From the NCBI GenBank assembly GCA_964016985.1, contig OZ024823.1, positions 34,370,594 through 34,434,593 of the forward strand: a stretch of 64,000 nucleotides of DNA, given 5' to 3'. Position 1 is the first letter of the stretch. Every line of letters starts with the position of its first letter. Position numbers and translations under genes: made by a program. Positions 34,230-45,975 of the stretch are shown one piece after another. The notes under the pieces were generated by a model. It saw nothing but the letters and a program-made list of their open reading frames with translations, did not search any database and was not told the DNA's origin. Source of the DNA: Anodontia alba. Lineage: Eukaryota; Mollusca; Bivalvia; Lucinida; Lucinidae.

Positions 34230-35167
34230 CTTTATCGGTATAAAAAAGGCCATTGAATTTGAGCAAAAGCAGACGCCGACCTAGATATATGAATAGAGGA
34301 GCTGACCTAGTACAGAGAGACTAATGAGCCGGATACAGTATTTCTTGCAAGATTGCGTGAGCGCTAAACGAGGACTTAAATCAACGTATACGTTTGCGCA
34401 AGCTTATCATAATCTTTGCTGTCCGCCTGGAGACGCTTTGGGTCTTTGGTTACATATTTCCTTACTTGTCTAGATTATCCTGTCATAATCAGCACCAATA
34501 TACAGTTCCGATACCATAACGCTCATTAAAGGCTTATCTCATCTAAGTGATTATAAGGATGTTAAGTCTCCCCAGGTGTGGCCGTATAGTGTTTAATTGG
34601 ATATTATTGAGAAGTGCTTGAATGAGTATGTTACTTTATAACCAAATAAATTCATTTGACTGCAAATTATGCATTTAATTTGTTGATTTGTAGTTTATTT
34701 TATTTTTTTTTCCATATTAATAATAAAAAAGTTTTGTTTTGTTTAGTGCACAAAACAAAGATGGAAATAGAAATATAAAATTGAAAGTATTTATTTATTG
34801 TCTTAAGTAAATAAGAACACTTCAAAATTATTTCATTACTGTCTTGGAGATCAATGAAAAAAGATTTATATTCCTGTTTTTATTATAGCCTTACAATCAT
34901 TGTTTCAAGAATCATGATGCAGAAAAACACATGAAAAATTCCATTAAGTTTCCGAGTTATAGCGATTTAAACTTTAACAGTTTTGATCTTATTTCCGAAC
35001 AGTTTTCAAACAACTTATGGATATAACTGAGGCCTTTATGGCGTCAAAGTGATCATTTTGTTTAAAAAGAAAAAAATAATCAAATATTAAAACTTGGATT
35101 TATGGCCTTTAAAAGATCAGTTCAGACAGTTTATCATCATATAAGTTAAAGGCCTATATGTTCTTTT
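34230..35167. other. Upstream flank of P450 copy 2
   Basis: No gene is visible. It is conserved with 53125-53820 and, after an insertion there, 54574-54750. It includes GCAAGCTTATCATAATCTTTG and GTTAAGTCTCCCCAGGTG. T- and A-rich runs are near 34700-34740. Confidence 0.6.
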
Positions 35168-35836
35168 ATTAGCTTACCTGAGCACGAAGTGCTCAAGGTG
35201 AGCTATTGTGATCGGTGACTGTCCGTCTTCCGTCGTGCGTCATCCGTCATTTGCCGTCCGTCGTGCGGCGTCAACAATTTGATTTGAAAGCCTACTCCTT
35301 CTACACTCCTGGGCCAATTGACTCGAAACTTGGCAGGAAGCATAGGTGTGATTTATAGATTAAAAATAGTTAAAATCGTTTCGATCAAAAATCCAAGATG
35401 GCCGCCAATGTAGCCATCTTGAAAATCTATTTTTCGCTTCTTCTCCTGAACCAAAAGGCCAATTTGCTGTTGTTGTAAATCAAAAATAGCTAAATCCGTT
35501 ACGATCGGAAATAAAAGATGGCCGCCATGGCGGCCATCTTGAAAATCTATTTTTCGCGCCTTCTCCTGAACCAAAAAGCCAATTGACTTGAAACTTGGTA
35601 GGAAGCATCAGGGTGACTTGTAGATCACAAATAGCTAAACTTCCTCTGATCCGAAATCCACGGCGGCCATCTTAAAAATATATTTTTCAGTTCTCCTCTT
35701 GAACTGAAAGGTCAGTTGACTTGAAACTTTATAGGAAGGATCGGGGTGATTTGTAGATCATAAATAGCTAAAATCATTTTAATCGCTATTTCTCACTTCT
35801 TCTCCTAAATTGAAAGGCCAGCTGACTTGAAACCTG
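35168..35836 (+). repeat. Tandem repeat with AAGATGGCCGCC motif, left part
   Basis: It starts with TTAGCTTACCTGAGCACGAA and GTGCTCAAGGTGAGCTATTG, an inverted pair found at the head of a widespread bivalve repeat. It is followed by units of about 115-120 bp with AAGATGGCCGCC, CTTCTCCTGAACCAAAAGGC and TTGACTTGAAACTTGGTAGG. The Harbinger element at 35837 splits the last unit. Confidence 0.8.
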
Positions 35837-37097
35837 GAGCCGGTTGTTCAAAGCATCGTTAGTGCTAACGTAATCGTTAAAGTTAACGTTAACTTTAACG
35901 ATTATGTTAACTGTTGAATAAAAAATATAAATTTTAACGGCATGATTTAACGATAAGAAATGTCGTTAAATTAATTCTAATAGTACCCTGCGTTAAATTT
36001 TAACGAATTCGTTAGATGGAAACAAAATGGCTGCCAACTGCATGTTTGATATGCCACAGAGAAGAAAAGAAAGAGAGTTTAAAGAATGTATTGATATAAA
36101 CCGGTTAACAGAACGAGAGCTAAGGGAGCGATTTAGGTTTGGGAAAGATGGTATCAACTATTTGTGTGATCTGTTGCATGCTAAATTAGAAAGACCAACA
36201 AAAAAGTCAAAGTCTGTCTGTCTTGCAACAGATTCTTATTGCTTTGCGGTTTTATGCTACCGGTAGTTTACTACAAGTTGTTGGTGATTGTGTTGGAGTC
36301 GACAAGTCTACGGTAAGCAGAGTTGTAAATGATGTGACTGTTGCCTTAGTTGAATTAAGCCCCCAGTTTATTTTGTGGCCATCTGAACATCAAAAGAGAG
36401 AAGTGAGAAATGGATTTTATCAACTTGGTGGCTTTTTCAATGTTGTTGGATGTATTGACGGGACTCACATCCGCATTCAAGCCCCAGCTGAAGATGAAAA
36501 GTCATATGTTAACAGAAAGAATTACCACAGCATGAACGTTATGGCAGTATGTGATCACAAAGGTAATTTACCCCACCAACTTTATTCCATTCGTCAACAA
36601 CATATAATATCACTTACCAAAGATGTTTTATTTGCAAAGAAAACTAAATTATAGTTACCAGAATTTATTCCATTAAACTTCCAGCAATTATATTGCCAAC
36701 ATTTAGTATGGTTTCAAAGATTATCGAAGTAATTTTATCAAACGCTGAACATGTAGTCAGCTGTTATTTTCATTGTCGCTTAGGCCATTGTTAACGAATG
36801 TAAAACCCGGGATGTGTCTGTATCTATCTTGCACTCGAGTGACTACGTATAGAATGGGATAACCAAAAAAACTTTCGAAATGTTTATATGTGTAAATATA
36901 GGCTACCCTTAATATATATTTAACAATAAAATAAGAGTAGACTCGCACCTGCCAGCGCGCACCTGCCAATAGAAATACAATGAAATGGCCCATCAATTTA
37001 CGAAGTGCACCTGCCCCGTCTCGCCCGCACCCACTTTCACACACACAAGACACTAATTATGCGCGTAGCAGACTCTTTCTTCAGAACATTAACGGTT

Positions 37098-37322
37098 TTG
37101 GAGTTTTACGGCCCAGTCAACACTATTTAGGTTATTTTTGAGCCAGCCAATTTACATAACCGCACTTCCTGGGAAGGCTTATACATAAGTGGTTAACCAG
37201 TACAGTGCACATTCTTTTGCCAGAAACTGACAACTGCCCTTCTTGAATCAGTGGGAAGGAGGGAGAGAATGATCCCACAAAAGAATGTTGCCCCAGCAGT
37301 TTTCGAACCCGCGACCTCCTGA
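37098..37322 (-). mobile_element. SINE fragment in transposase intron 1
   Basis: It matches 38790-39060. It has GAGTTTTACGGCCCAGTCAA, GCCAGAAACTGACAACTGCC and a B-box remnant TTCGAACCCGCGACC. The tRNA head is cut at the A-box side. Confidence 0.8.
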
Positions 37323-37887
37323 AATTGACAGAAAAAGAAATAAAATCAGCCTGCAAGATCAATGAAAATGACTTGAAAATAGCATGGAAATGCACTCTCA
37401 GGCAATCCAGTGTTAAAAATTTCCCGGGGAAGCCCCCGGACCCCCTTATAAGAGGGGAAGCCCTCTCTTATTCTCTTCCCCTCTCGCGGCTTACGCCGCT
37501 CCATACATGCTTTCGGCAAATGCCACCCCCCCCCCCCACGTCTTCAGACCTTCAGGGTCCAGCCCTGAGGTGAGGATGCAAATTTATAGGAAAATATTAT
37601 TTTCAGGCTAAACTTATGAATGTGAACTTATTTTCTGTTGAAATATTGCATGATTTTTGCATAATTTTGTTTTTGTATCCCTTCCACAAGCGTATGAGCA
37701 TGAGCCAGATGGTAAGTATTTTCATCTTGATGTTACATACAATGGAATTTTACATATGTCTGTGCAAGGTTCCCCCGCCGCACCCCCCCCCCCCTCCACC
37801 ATTACTTTTGATTCTGAATAGTTCTAGTGTGGCTCATTGGTTCATTATGTCAGCATTAAGTATTAAGTATGAAGGAAGCGGGGTTTG

Positions 37888-37937
<50 letters not shown>

Positions 37938-38066
37938 GTGTGTGTGTGTGTGTGGTGGGGATGGGGGGGGGGGGGAGGGGGAATAGTGATGTATTGGGTA
38001 TTGGTTGTACTTTTTTTATAATCAGAATTTTTACTAGTGATGCGTCTAATGACATGCATACACAAG
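37323..38066. other. Intron sequence with simple repeats
   Basis: No exon is recognised. C-runs lie near 37528 and 37785. A (GT)n microsatellite spans about 37891-37953 and is followed by a G-run to 37981. Confidence 0.7.
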
Positions 38067-38292
38067 GGCCCAGTCGTTCTAAGCGTCGTTAACTTAACGA
38101 GCTCGTTAAGGGTCATTTCGTTAACTGTTTTAGCGGATTCAATATACAATATTCTGTTATTTTTTGCTGAAAAAAAAGTGCACTGCAAAAGCTACCCACA
38201 TTTTTAAAAAAATTCTGCACATTTGCGTATCACTCGATGTAAATTTTAACGAATCGTTAATTAACAATGCCGTTAGTTTGAACAACTGGGCC
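38067..38292. mobile_element. Harbinger-type MITE, copy 2
   Basis: The ends are GGCCCAGTCGTTCTAAGC and GTTTGAACAACTGGGCC. Internal AGCGGATTCAATATACAATA is shared with the MITE at 1934-2096. The copy is longer because of an A-rich insertion near 38170-38215. It lies inside the larger Harbinger element. Confidence 0.8.
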
Positions 38293-38789
38293 CAGGTTGT
38301 TAATGATGTGGTGATGAAGGGGGAAACGGGATTTGGGCCCCTATCCACCCCACAAGAACCACTGCAAATAACAACATTGTCATGTATATATGTAGATGTA
38401 TATACTTACAGATACTCATTAGAAGTTCGCCACACGTATCCATTTATCTCATTATCTGCATGAACAGTCCTCGCAGTCCGCATAAAAACAATAATTAGAT
38501 CCTTATCTACTCACTGAGTGCATGGTCTGTGAATCTGATAAGACTGGGCGGATGCACAAGCTGGTTGATTTTAGTCTTCGCAGTGCGTACAAATCTCTTT
38601 CTTGATAAGTCCACGCATTGTGTCGTCGTACTGTGTGTGTAAGTGTGTGTGTGTGTGCGTGTGTGTTTCCGGCGCAGAGGTTTCATATATCATGTCACCA
38701 ATTACATGTCCTATATCTTGCTGTCCTGCACCACTCAGTCGTACTTAAAACATATTTCACCCGTCAATAGAAAGTCCATGGACTGAGTT

Positions 38790-39088
38790 TGTTTGTGTTG
38801 AGTTTTACGGCCCAGTCAACCCAACGGGGTCATGTCGAGCGCGGTCAGTTAACCTAACCACACGTTTACTGGGCAGGCTTAGTCCTCTAAGCGGTTAACC
38901 AGTATTGTGCACATTCTTTCGCCAGAAACTGACAACTGCCCTTCTTGAATCAGCGGAAGGGAGAGAATGACCGTAGAAAGTATTTCATGATCAATCTCTA
39001 CGAAAGAATGTTGCCGACCTCGGCGGGGGTTGAACCCGCGACCTCCTGGTCTCCAGTCGGCGCATCCAACTGAGCCACCGAGGCCGGC
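38790..39088 (-). mobile_element. tRNA-derived SINE, minus strand, near full length
   Basis: In minus orientation: GCCTCGGTGGCTCAGTTGG (A-box), GGGTTCAACCCCCGCCGAGG (B-box and acceptor strand pairing with GCCTCGG), the CATTCTTTCG junction, GGGCAGTTGTCAGTTTCTGG and a terminal GACTGGGCCGTAAAACTCAA. The acceptor stem is nearly perfect here, but the anticodon region differs from the copy at 23671, so it is a SINE family and not a tRNA gene. Confidence 0.85.
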
Positions 39089-39754
39089 CCATGGACTGAG
39101 TGGACATTGTACATGGACATTGTCCGGCTTAGTCACTGGACAATGTCCGTTGAGTCCCATTACAATGTCCATTACAAAGTCCAATGATTGCATGTAAATT
39201 GTCCACTCAGTCAATGGACAATATCCACCGAATCCATGGTCATCGAACAGGCTGGCTGGTCTCACTGGACATTGTTAAGTACTTTGTGTTACATGCTCCA
39301 CATTCCTCCAATACATATATTTTATTATGCAGAAAAGGTTTAATAAATTTATACATGGTATTAATACAAACATTAACTGTGGCACCTGACAATCTGTAAA
39401 ATTTCAGTTAGCCTCTCATGTTTTGTAATGCACTGATTTTTTTTTTTTTTTTCATTTTTTTTTCATATCTCTGAAAGAATGTTACCAACATTAAATCTGA
39501 AATCCTATATATATATTTTTTTTACTTTGTTCAGAAATGAGCGACTAACGGAAAAAATACTGTCAGATGCCATATTTTAAGTCATATTAGTACCATATAT
39601 CGATTTAATCAACCTTTATTGGATAAAAAAATGTCTCATTTTGAGGAATATGGAGCCTCGAGAATACAATCTCGGTTAGTGTAGTACTCAATGTATCGTT
39701 TATAGAACAAATTCTCCAGGTCCTTAAACTGTTATGATACAAAGTCGACTTGTA
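39089..39754. other. Intron stretch with GGACATTGT short tandem repeats
   Basis: About 39090-39280 repeats GGACATTGTCC and GACTGAGTGGACA in both orientations, making small inverted repeats. The remainder is AT-rich with T-runs at 39439 and 39519. No exon. Confidence 0.6.
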
Positions 39755-40140
39755 AAAAAAAAGTAAGAGAAAAGTCTTGGGAGTGCCACACACACACACA
39801 CACAAGAAAAAAAACATGGGGGGTAGGGGTTGGGTGGGGGGAGGGTAAGAGAAAAATGCAGGGATTGCCACAATCACAAACCGCAGCCCTTTTCCAGACA
39901 CACAGCGTAAAAGGAAACACAAAAACAAATACGCGCAAATCGAACAAACGTACGAAAAGCACTAAGATTAACTCTCTCATCCCCAGTTGAGGTAATCGCA
40001 ATGCTAACAGGACTGAAAAATGCAATAACAAAATAACACAAAGTAATACATAAATCGCATCGTAGAATAAACCAAACAACATATACTGAGACCAACACGG
40101 GATCACCGCATTAAAACGGTTAGTAAAATAAACCATGAGG
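39755..40140 (-). repeat. Repeat R, minus-strand copy with a doubled start
   Basis: The start phrase GTAAGAGAAAAGTC...GGGAGTGCCAC occurs at 39762 and again at 39845 (GTAAGAGAAAAATGC), with a CA-run and G-rich spacer between. The body then follows as in other R copies to CCGCATTAAAACGGTTAGTA. Confidence 0.75.
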
Positions 40141-40459
40141 AAGGTGGGGAGGGGGGGGGGTGGGGGGGAGGGTGTGTGTGTGTGTGTGGGGGGGGGTGAA
40201 CACCTACAAGTAACGCAAAAATCCTCGAGTGGATCGGGGGCTCTCGTTTTTATGTTCAGTATAATTTTCACCTCTAGGAGCTTTTACCAATTTCAATGCT
40301 TCCTGGCCTGGGTCGGCACATGACAGCCATGTATTCAAGACGTCAAGGTTGCATGACTTCCTACAGACCAATCACAAAACCTTAGAAGCTGGTATTATCT
40401 TGGGTGACAGTGGGTAAGTATATAAACTCACCACATTAGTGATTAATGCCATGCCTTAC

Positions 40460-40720
40460 TTTTTATGCCCCAGCCTATTCGAAGAATAGCGGAAGGGCAT
40501 TAAGTGTTACCCCTGTCCGTCCCGTACGTACGTACGCACGCACGTACGTCCGTCCCATTTCGTGTCCGGGCCATAACTCCTAAACCGTATTGAATATATT
40601 TATGAAACTTTACAGGTGCATGCATGAAATTGAGACGATGTGTCATGAACAAGGAAAACAACTCTTGCTTGTTTGGTTTTTTGAATTATCTGCCCTTGAC
40701 CAAGTTCCATATAGTAAACC
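40460..40720 (+). repeat. GCCCCAGCCTATTCGAAGAATAG-headed repeat
   Basis: TATGCCCCAGCCTATTCGAA, with inverted AAGAATAGCGGAAGGGCAT, is followed by CGTACGTACG, TTTCGTGTCCGGGCCATAAC and AAACAACTCTTGC. It is a single unit related to the 157-bp tandem family. It lies in transposase intron 2. Confidence 0.6.
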
Positions 40721-42934
40721 CTGTGTGAGCCATATCAACCTTAATAATAACTTCATGCTGTACCTGTCACAATTACATATGTAACCTTTTTCTGAATGGC
40801 ATTTTGGCGGGGTGGGGGTGGGGGGATGGGGGAGCATCCGTGTCCTATTAGTTTACAATGTATATGCAAATACACACATTTTACAATTATAGAACCAAAA
40901 ATATTGTTTTAGATGTGATTTTTTTTCTTCAATTTTTGCATATTTAATTAGATGCTAATGACGTCATTAACTTACAAAAAAAATGGCGGCTTCCATGTCA
41001 GCATTTTCGAGTACATGTATTTTAAAATCCAATAACTTTCTTATTTATCAACCGATTTTCATAATTTAGTCACTAAAATGCTCCTCTTTTCATTCTATTC
41101 ATTTTTAACATATTTCTGTTTATTTAATATGCCTTTTCCTTAAACTAAGACAGGCCTTTTTTCCTTTTTTTTAGTGATTAATGATCCTTAATTTTTAACG
41201 TTTAAGGCATCCAATAAATTATCATTGATTTTGCCAAAACAGTTTTATCGATCTGTGGTAAAAGAATCAACGAAGTTTAGTACTCAACATCCAGATCCTA
41301 TTCCGGAAAAGAATTATATCGAATCTGTTAGTATTTTTTTTTTTTGGTTCTGAAGAATATGATAGTGTTATATTGTTATTTAATTGTTTACCATATATGA
41401 GCATGACACTCAATGGCGCGTTACCATTGGAACAAGCTATCGTTCCCGATTCTACAGTAGTATGGACATGAAATTTTGTTGAAATTGGCCATGTGTTTTA
41501 TAAAAAATAATTCGTTTAACAATATCTTGATTTTATACATGCATAATGCAAAGGGAAGCGAAAATTATTCTGGAATGGAGCTGCACTCAATAATAATAAT
41601 AATAATATAAAACAATAAATAAAGTAAAAATATAAAAATTAGACTGCGAGTGATCTACTCTTGAAATTTTATAATGTTATCTGTTGTTTCTTTAACATAT
41701 TTTGTAGGTATGCCTGTCTGCCATTCCTTCTAACGCCCTACAGGAACCCTGACAGTATCGAGAAGCAGAGATATCAGGACCGCCATATCTCGACTAGAGT
41801 GACCATAGAGCGGACTTTCGGGAGATGGAAGAGGCGTTTTCACGTCTCCATTCAGAGGTGCTCTCGCTATCGATATATTTCTTTCTTTTTGTCCGCGTTC
41901 ACACTATCAAAAGTGCAAAATATGTGGCATTTCACTAACAAAGTCTCGTTATGTTGCCCGATTGCACTCATAAAAACAGAGGTAAAAAGTTTCTTCCAGA
42001 TAGTCATTATGGATACAGAGTGATGGCGCGCACAAGGATAGTTTGAAAAAATATCCTATTCAAAGCGAATAAAATCAGATATTAAAAGAGAACAATAATT
42101 TCTTGCAGTCTTGTCCTCATATATATTGCTTTGAAGTTTCATCAAGATATTCCACACGGTTATCTACCGTAAATGATTTGTCTATAAGACGGGAATAAAA
42201 AATAGCATGTTTTTTGGCTAAAATTTACATTTGACAATTCATTCTGGATTTTTGAGAATATCAGATAAATGGGTAACATCTTAAATTAATTTCCAACCTA
42301 TATATTTCCTCAGGTAATATAAAAAAAAGCCCGTCTTATAGTCGATTCGTCTTATAGCCAGATTATTATGGTAATTATGAGGCGAACTATTATCGTCTGA
42401 TCACACACCGCAATATGTTGTTGCATATGTTGTGTAGATAGTATACCAAGACTGAAGGAATGCTTTTGTTATTGACTTGGAGAGGCGTGAAACTGCCCTC
42501 CATGGAACTGTATATGATTTTATGATAACGGAAATACTATTGTATGTCTTCAGGTTAAAATAGTACCAAGCAAAGTATGTAGGATTGCAATTGCCTGTGC
42601 TGTTCTGCACAACATTGCTATTAAGCTACACGAGCCAGAGCCAACTGAGGATGATAATCAGGCCGACAACCAGATGCCGCAGACGCCACCTTACGTTGGT
42701 CATGAAACAGGACAGAATATAAGGAACCACATCACTGACGAATTTTTTAGGCATTAAACTTACGTAATGTGACGGCAACAAGCACAATCAGTTATTATTA
42801 TATTACTTATTAAAGACCTTAGTATATTTTCTACATGGCCAACTCAGACCGATTCATACAAATGACAAACACGGTAAATACAGAAAAAAGTATGGTCAAT
42901 ACGAGTCGTATTGGCCTACTTTGGCTGTGTTGAC

Positions 42935-43615
42935 CTAGTTTCTTGCTTCACTCTTTAATTGCACGACGGTAGTTCGGGCCTCAGACTCAATGACGGCTTC
43001 TTCGTAAAACTTTAACCAGTGCGTTTGGGCTTGACGATACGTCTTTGGTTTGGACCGCCGTGGTTCAACTATTGGTTTTCATTTACAAAAGTACTTGTCT
43101 TTATTTATCATAGTTATTAATTTGTTATGTTATGGCTTTGATGCATTGACTGCGTTGGGTCCTTTATGCGAACCAAATGTTTATGCATTTCTGTATTATG
43201 AGCAGCAATGAGCAGCATCGGGACCCAGTATGAAATGGTTAGCTGTAAAAAGTGCCTTAACCACTCCCCCCATGCCCCCCCCCCCCCACACACACACACT
43301 CCCTCCCCCGGTGGTTTATTATACTAAACGTTCTAAGGCGGTGGTCTTACTCTTTGTTGCTCTCTGGTTTTGTACACGAGGCGATTTTTTTAATGTCTTA
43401 CGAGCCTTGTATTACTTTCTTCTTGTGTTTTCATTCCTTTTAGCATTGCGATTACCTAGCTTTGGGGAAGAGAGAGCTAATTCTTATTGCTTTTGTACGT
43501 TCGTTAGAGTTGCGCTTGTTTGGTTTTGTCTGTTTCCTCTTCCTCTTGGTGACTGGGAAGGGCTACGGTCTGTGGTTTTGACAGTCACTGGAATTTTCTC
43601 TTACCATTTTTTTCT
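42935..43615 (+). repeat. Repeat R, long copy
   Basis: It matches 46385-47030 from GCTTCACTCTTTAATTGCAC to CTTACCATTTTTTT. On the minus strand, 42935-43070 reads as a clean short coding stretch ending in a stop: residues PRRSKPKTYRQAQTHW, then LKFYEEAVIESEARTTVVQL. C-runs lie near 43266 and 43302. Confidence 0.75.
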
Positions 43616-44140
43616 TGTATTGGCAGGCTTTTTTTTTTATTTTTTTATTCCTGTATTGCCCGAATTCCTCCGTATCGACCGAGTTTGTTATCAGATAGAT
43701 GATATATGGTTATACCCGATTTTAAGTTGTTTTCAATTTTCAATCGTATGAAGATGATAAAATGCATGGTATGAACATGGCTATGTGGTTGTTATTTATT
43801 GTGATAATCTTTGACAAAAAACTTGTTTTTAACGCTAATTACTAAAATTGCGGTAAATCAATATATTTCGTATCGGTGCATTTACATGTCACAGGCCTTG
43901 TGTATTCACAGCAGACCTCTGACATGTAACTTGGCCGATATGAAATGGTTTGCTTAACAACATTATAATATTCAGTCAAGTATTTAAGATGTTTAATGTT
44001 TATTATGTAACAACAGTAATAACAAGTGCCCAAATCATAAACTGCTATGAATAAGGAAACTATTGAAAAAGTATGGCATTTACCATTTCCTGCGCCGGGG
44101 CTTCCTCTTTGTCCTTATCAAGTTTTTCTAAAAGTTTTAT
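43616..44140. other. Unannotated stretch inside the Harbinger element
   Basis: No gene or recognised repeat. Confidence 0.4.
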
Positions 44141-44234
44141 TTAGAGCTGCAGTTTCTTGGTTTCAAGTTGCACAGCCAAAACCTCCAACTGCTTCTGGTA
44201 AACGTCTTCTGGAGTTAGTTTTCTCTTGCGTGGT
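44141..44234 (-). CDS. Last exon of a Harbinger partner (Myb/SANT-like) gene, tentative
   Basis: On the minus strand an acceptor CCTTTCAG precedes codons for RKRKLTPEDVYQKQLEVL and AVQLETKKLQL, then TAA at 44141-44143. Harbinger elements carry, besides the transposase, a second gene for a Myb/SANT-like DNA-binding protein needed for nuclear import. Its C-terminal tail is typically a charged helix like this one. After the TAA the frame continues as IKLLEKLDKDKEEA, so the TAA may be a mutation. I could not find the Myb-domain exon upstream. Confidence 0.4.
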
Positions 44235-45640
44235 CTGAAAGGAATTTTAAGAACTGACAGGCTGGAGTATTTAAGTATTTACCATTTATAACATTATGTG
44301 TTAGAAGAATGTAAAACATATGTAATTGTAAGTTTATGCTATTTTTACGTGTACGTACGGCTACTTGTAACCGTTGTACCAGTTTGTTAAATTTTCTTTA
44401 TTAAAACTGAACATTCATTCATTCATTCTTTCTTTTCATGATTCAGTATCAGTCACTTTATATTTCAATTATGTAAATGTATTTATTTCATTGTTAGCGG
44501 TGAAGTCAGTGTATATCTGGTGAAAATAAAAATGGTTTCATTCACTAGTGAATTGATATCGTATCATTTCAATAGTGACTGATACGATTTATATTTTAAC
44601 TCCTTGCTTTGCTCGACTTCGGCTTTCTTCATTGATTCATAAGTGGATGTTACATAAACATCAGATTTTTTTGTACACCTCTAGCTTCATTTATTATACC
44701 TGAAAGTAGAAGATAGGCATTTCGGTTTGTCTTTATTCACTATAACTTCTGTTGAACTCTGCAGTAAAAAAGAACACAGAAACATGTTGACTGTATACTT
44801 AGGAAAGCCATAACATCATAGTGTAAGTGACTTATGTATTACAAGATGTTACAGTCAATGTTGCTTGTTTAATTGTTCTCTTACCTATACTATATATTAT
44901 GATCAATCAGACAGCAAAACATCCAAAATGGTCTAGGCGCCCAGCAGACTCGGATCAGCATGTGCATATGTACAGACTGATAAGTATTTGCAGTGTACTA
45001 AATGGATAGCTAATGACTCAAGGTTTCTTCTTGTGGACAACGAACTCTGATCAGACAGGTTGAATCACACTTTGACTGGTCACCCGACGGATAAACTATG
45101 GAAGAAGAATGCTCAGACTGATAGGAATATTCACTGAGCTCATTGATCAAAGTGTTTTTGATCGTACGGCCAATATTCAGATTGTGTAGATTAAATCTGT
45201 ATACAAAATATATTTTAAGTTAAATACAGAGAAATAGAAAAGGGTTTCTGAAAATAATTATAACAGTAAAACCAATGTAAAACAAAATTAATTCAATGAC
45301 AACAGAGGAACATTAACATTATATGCCTATCATGAAGTGTCTAAAAAATAAATACAAATTAACACTTGAAATATTTTCAATTCTGCTTTTTTCCTTTTGA
45401 AAAGCAAGCAACCAATCACTATGAAGTTCTAAGAAAAAGAAAAACACGAAACATTGAACCGTTTAAATCTAAAACATCGTGGTACAAACTGTGCTTATGG
45501 ACTCGTTAGTTAACGTGTTCGTTAAAAACTTTCTAACAACACCATTTATTGGTTTCGTTTACTAACGTAACGTTATCAATTTAACGTTACGTTAGTTTAA
45601 CCATTACATTAAATTTAACGATGCTTTGAACAACCGGCCC
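44235..45640. other. Right part of the Harbinger element without recognised exons
   Basis: AT-rich and without a convincing gene. A GCATGTGCATATGTACAGACTG-type short repeat lies near 44955. The TAACGTTACG palindromic stretch at 45545-45620 leads into the right terminus. Confidence 0.5.
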
Positions 45641-45975
45641 ATGGTAGGAAGCATCAGGATGACCTGTAGATTAAAAAAATAGTTAAATTTTTTTCCGATC
45701 AGAAATCCAAGATGGCTGCCATCTTAAAAATCTGTTTTCTTCTCCTGAACTGAAAGGCCAACTGACTTGAAACTTGGTAGGATGCATCATGGTGACGTAG
45801 CTAAAATCGTTCCTATCCGGAATCCAAGATGGGCGCCGTGGCGGCCATCTTGAAAATCTGTTTTCGCTTCTTCTCCTGAACCAAAAGACGAATCGACTTG
45901 AAACTTTCCAGGAAGCATAGCGGTGACTTGTAGATTAAAAATAGCTAAAATCGTTTCTAACAGAAATCCCCAACA
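45641..45975 (+). repeat. Tandem repeat with AAGATGGCCGCC motif, right part
   Basis: It resumes at GGTAGGAAGCATCAGGATGA, completing the unit broken at 35836, and continues for about three units with CCAAGATGGCTGCC and TTCTCCTGAACTGAAAGGCC. Confidence 0.85.

Larger units (their letters stand above)
30421..35130. repeat. Segmental duplication, copy A (contains P450 copy 2)
   Basis: It corresponds to about 49890-54750. Matching landmarks: CATTGCACGACCCGCAG (30522 and 50250), CCAATCAGATTACTAGATCC (32112 and 50737), the P450 gene, the upstream TTATCGGTATAAAAAA block, and TTCCGAACAG plus TTTCAAAC (34994 and 54619). This copy alone carries the 157-bp tandem repeats at 31.26-32.06 kb. Confidence 0.85.
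36027..42757 (+). pseudogene. HARBI1-like Harbinger transposase, four exons, one frameshift
   Basis: This is a DDE-type nuclease that would cut and paste the element. Exon 1 (36027-36562) has an N-terminal helical region, RFYATGSLLQVVGD and VDKSTVSRVV (helix-turn-helix type), then GCIDGTHIRI with the first catalytic Asp and YVNRKNYHSMNV. A one-base shift within 36195-36222, around a short A-run, separates the start from the rest. Exon 2 (40278-40413) encodes ASWPGSAHDSHVF (second Asp) and ILGDSG. Exon 3 (41708 to about 41857) encodes LLTPYRNPDS and VTIERTFGRWKRRFHV (catalytic Glu). Exon 4 (42554-42757) encodes IAIACAVLHNIAIKLHEPEP and ends DEFFRH. The junctions AAG/GTAATT, CTCTAG/G, GTGG/GTAAGT and TTGTAG/G are in phase. 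The last junction is not: no GT donor joins exon 3 to exon 4 in frame without losing about four residues, so a second lesion is possible. Intron 1, of 3.7 kb, is full of later insertions. Confidence 0.85.
35837..45640 (+). mobile_element. PIF/Harbinger DNA transposon, 9.8 kb, nearly complete
   Basis: The left end is GAGCCGGTTGTTCAAAGC, then ATCGTTA. The right end is TAACGAT, then GCTTTGAACAACCGGCCC. The 3 bp on either side (CTG and ATG) correspond to TTG of the uninterrupted repeat unit, whose phrase ACTTGAAACTTGGTAGGAAG resumes precisely after the right end. This is a slightly decayed 3-bp duplication. Inside are a HARBI1-like transposase on the plus strand (36027-42757) and one recognisable exon of a partner gene on the minus strand (44141-44234). 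Later insertions (SINEs, R copies, GT repeats, a MITE) have enlarged it. Palindromic GTTAACGTTAAC and TAACGTTACGTTA stretches lie just inside both ends. Confidence 0.82.

Noticed and set aside
36757..37053. Minus-strand 98-residue open frame
   Set aside because: It lies in an intron of the Harbinger transposase, has no domain signature, and its residues do not suggest a folded protein.
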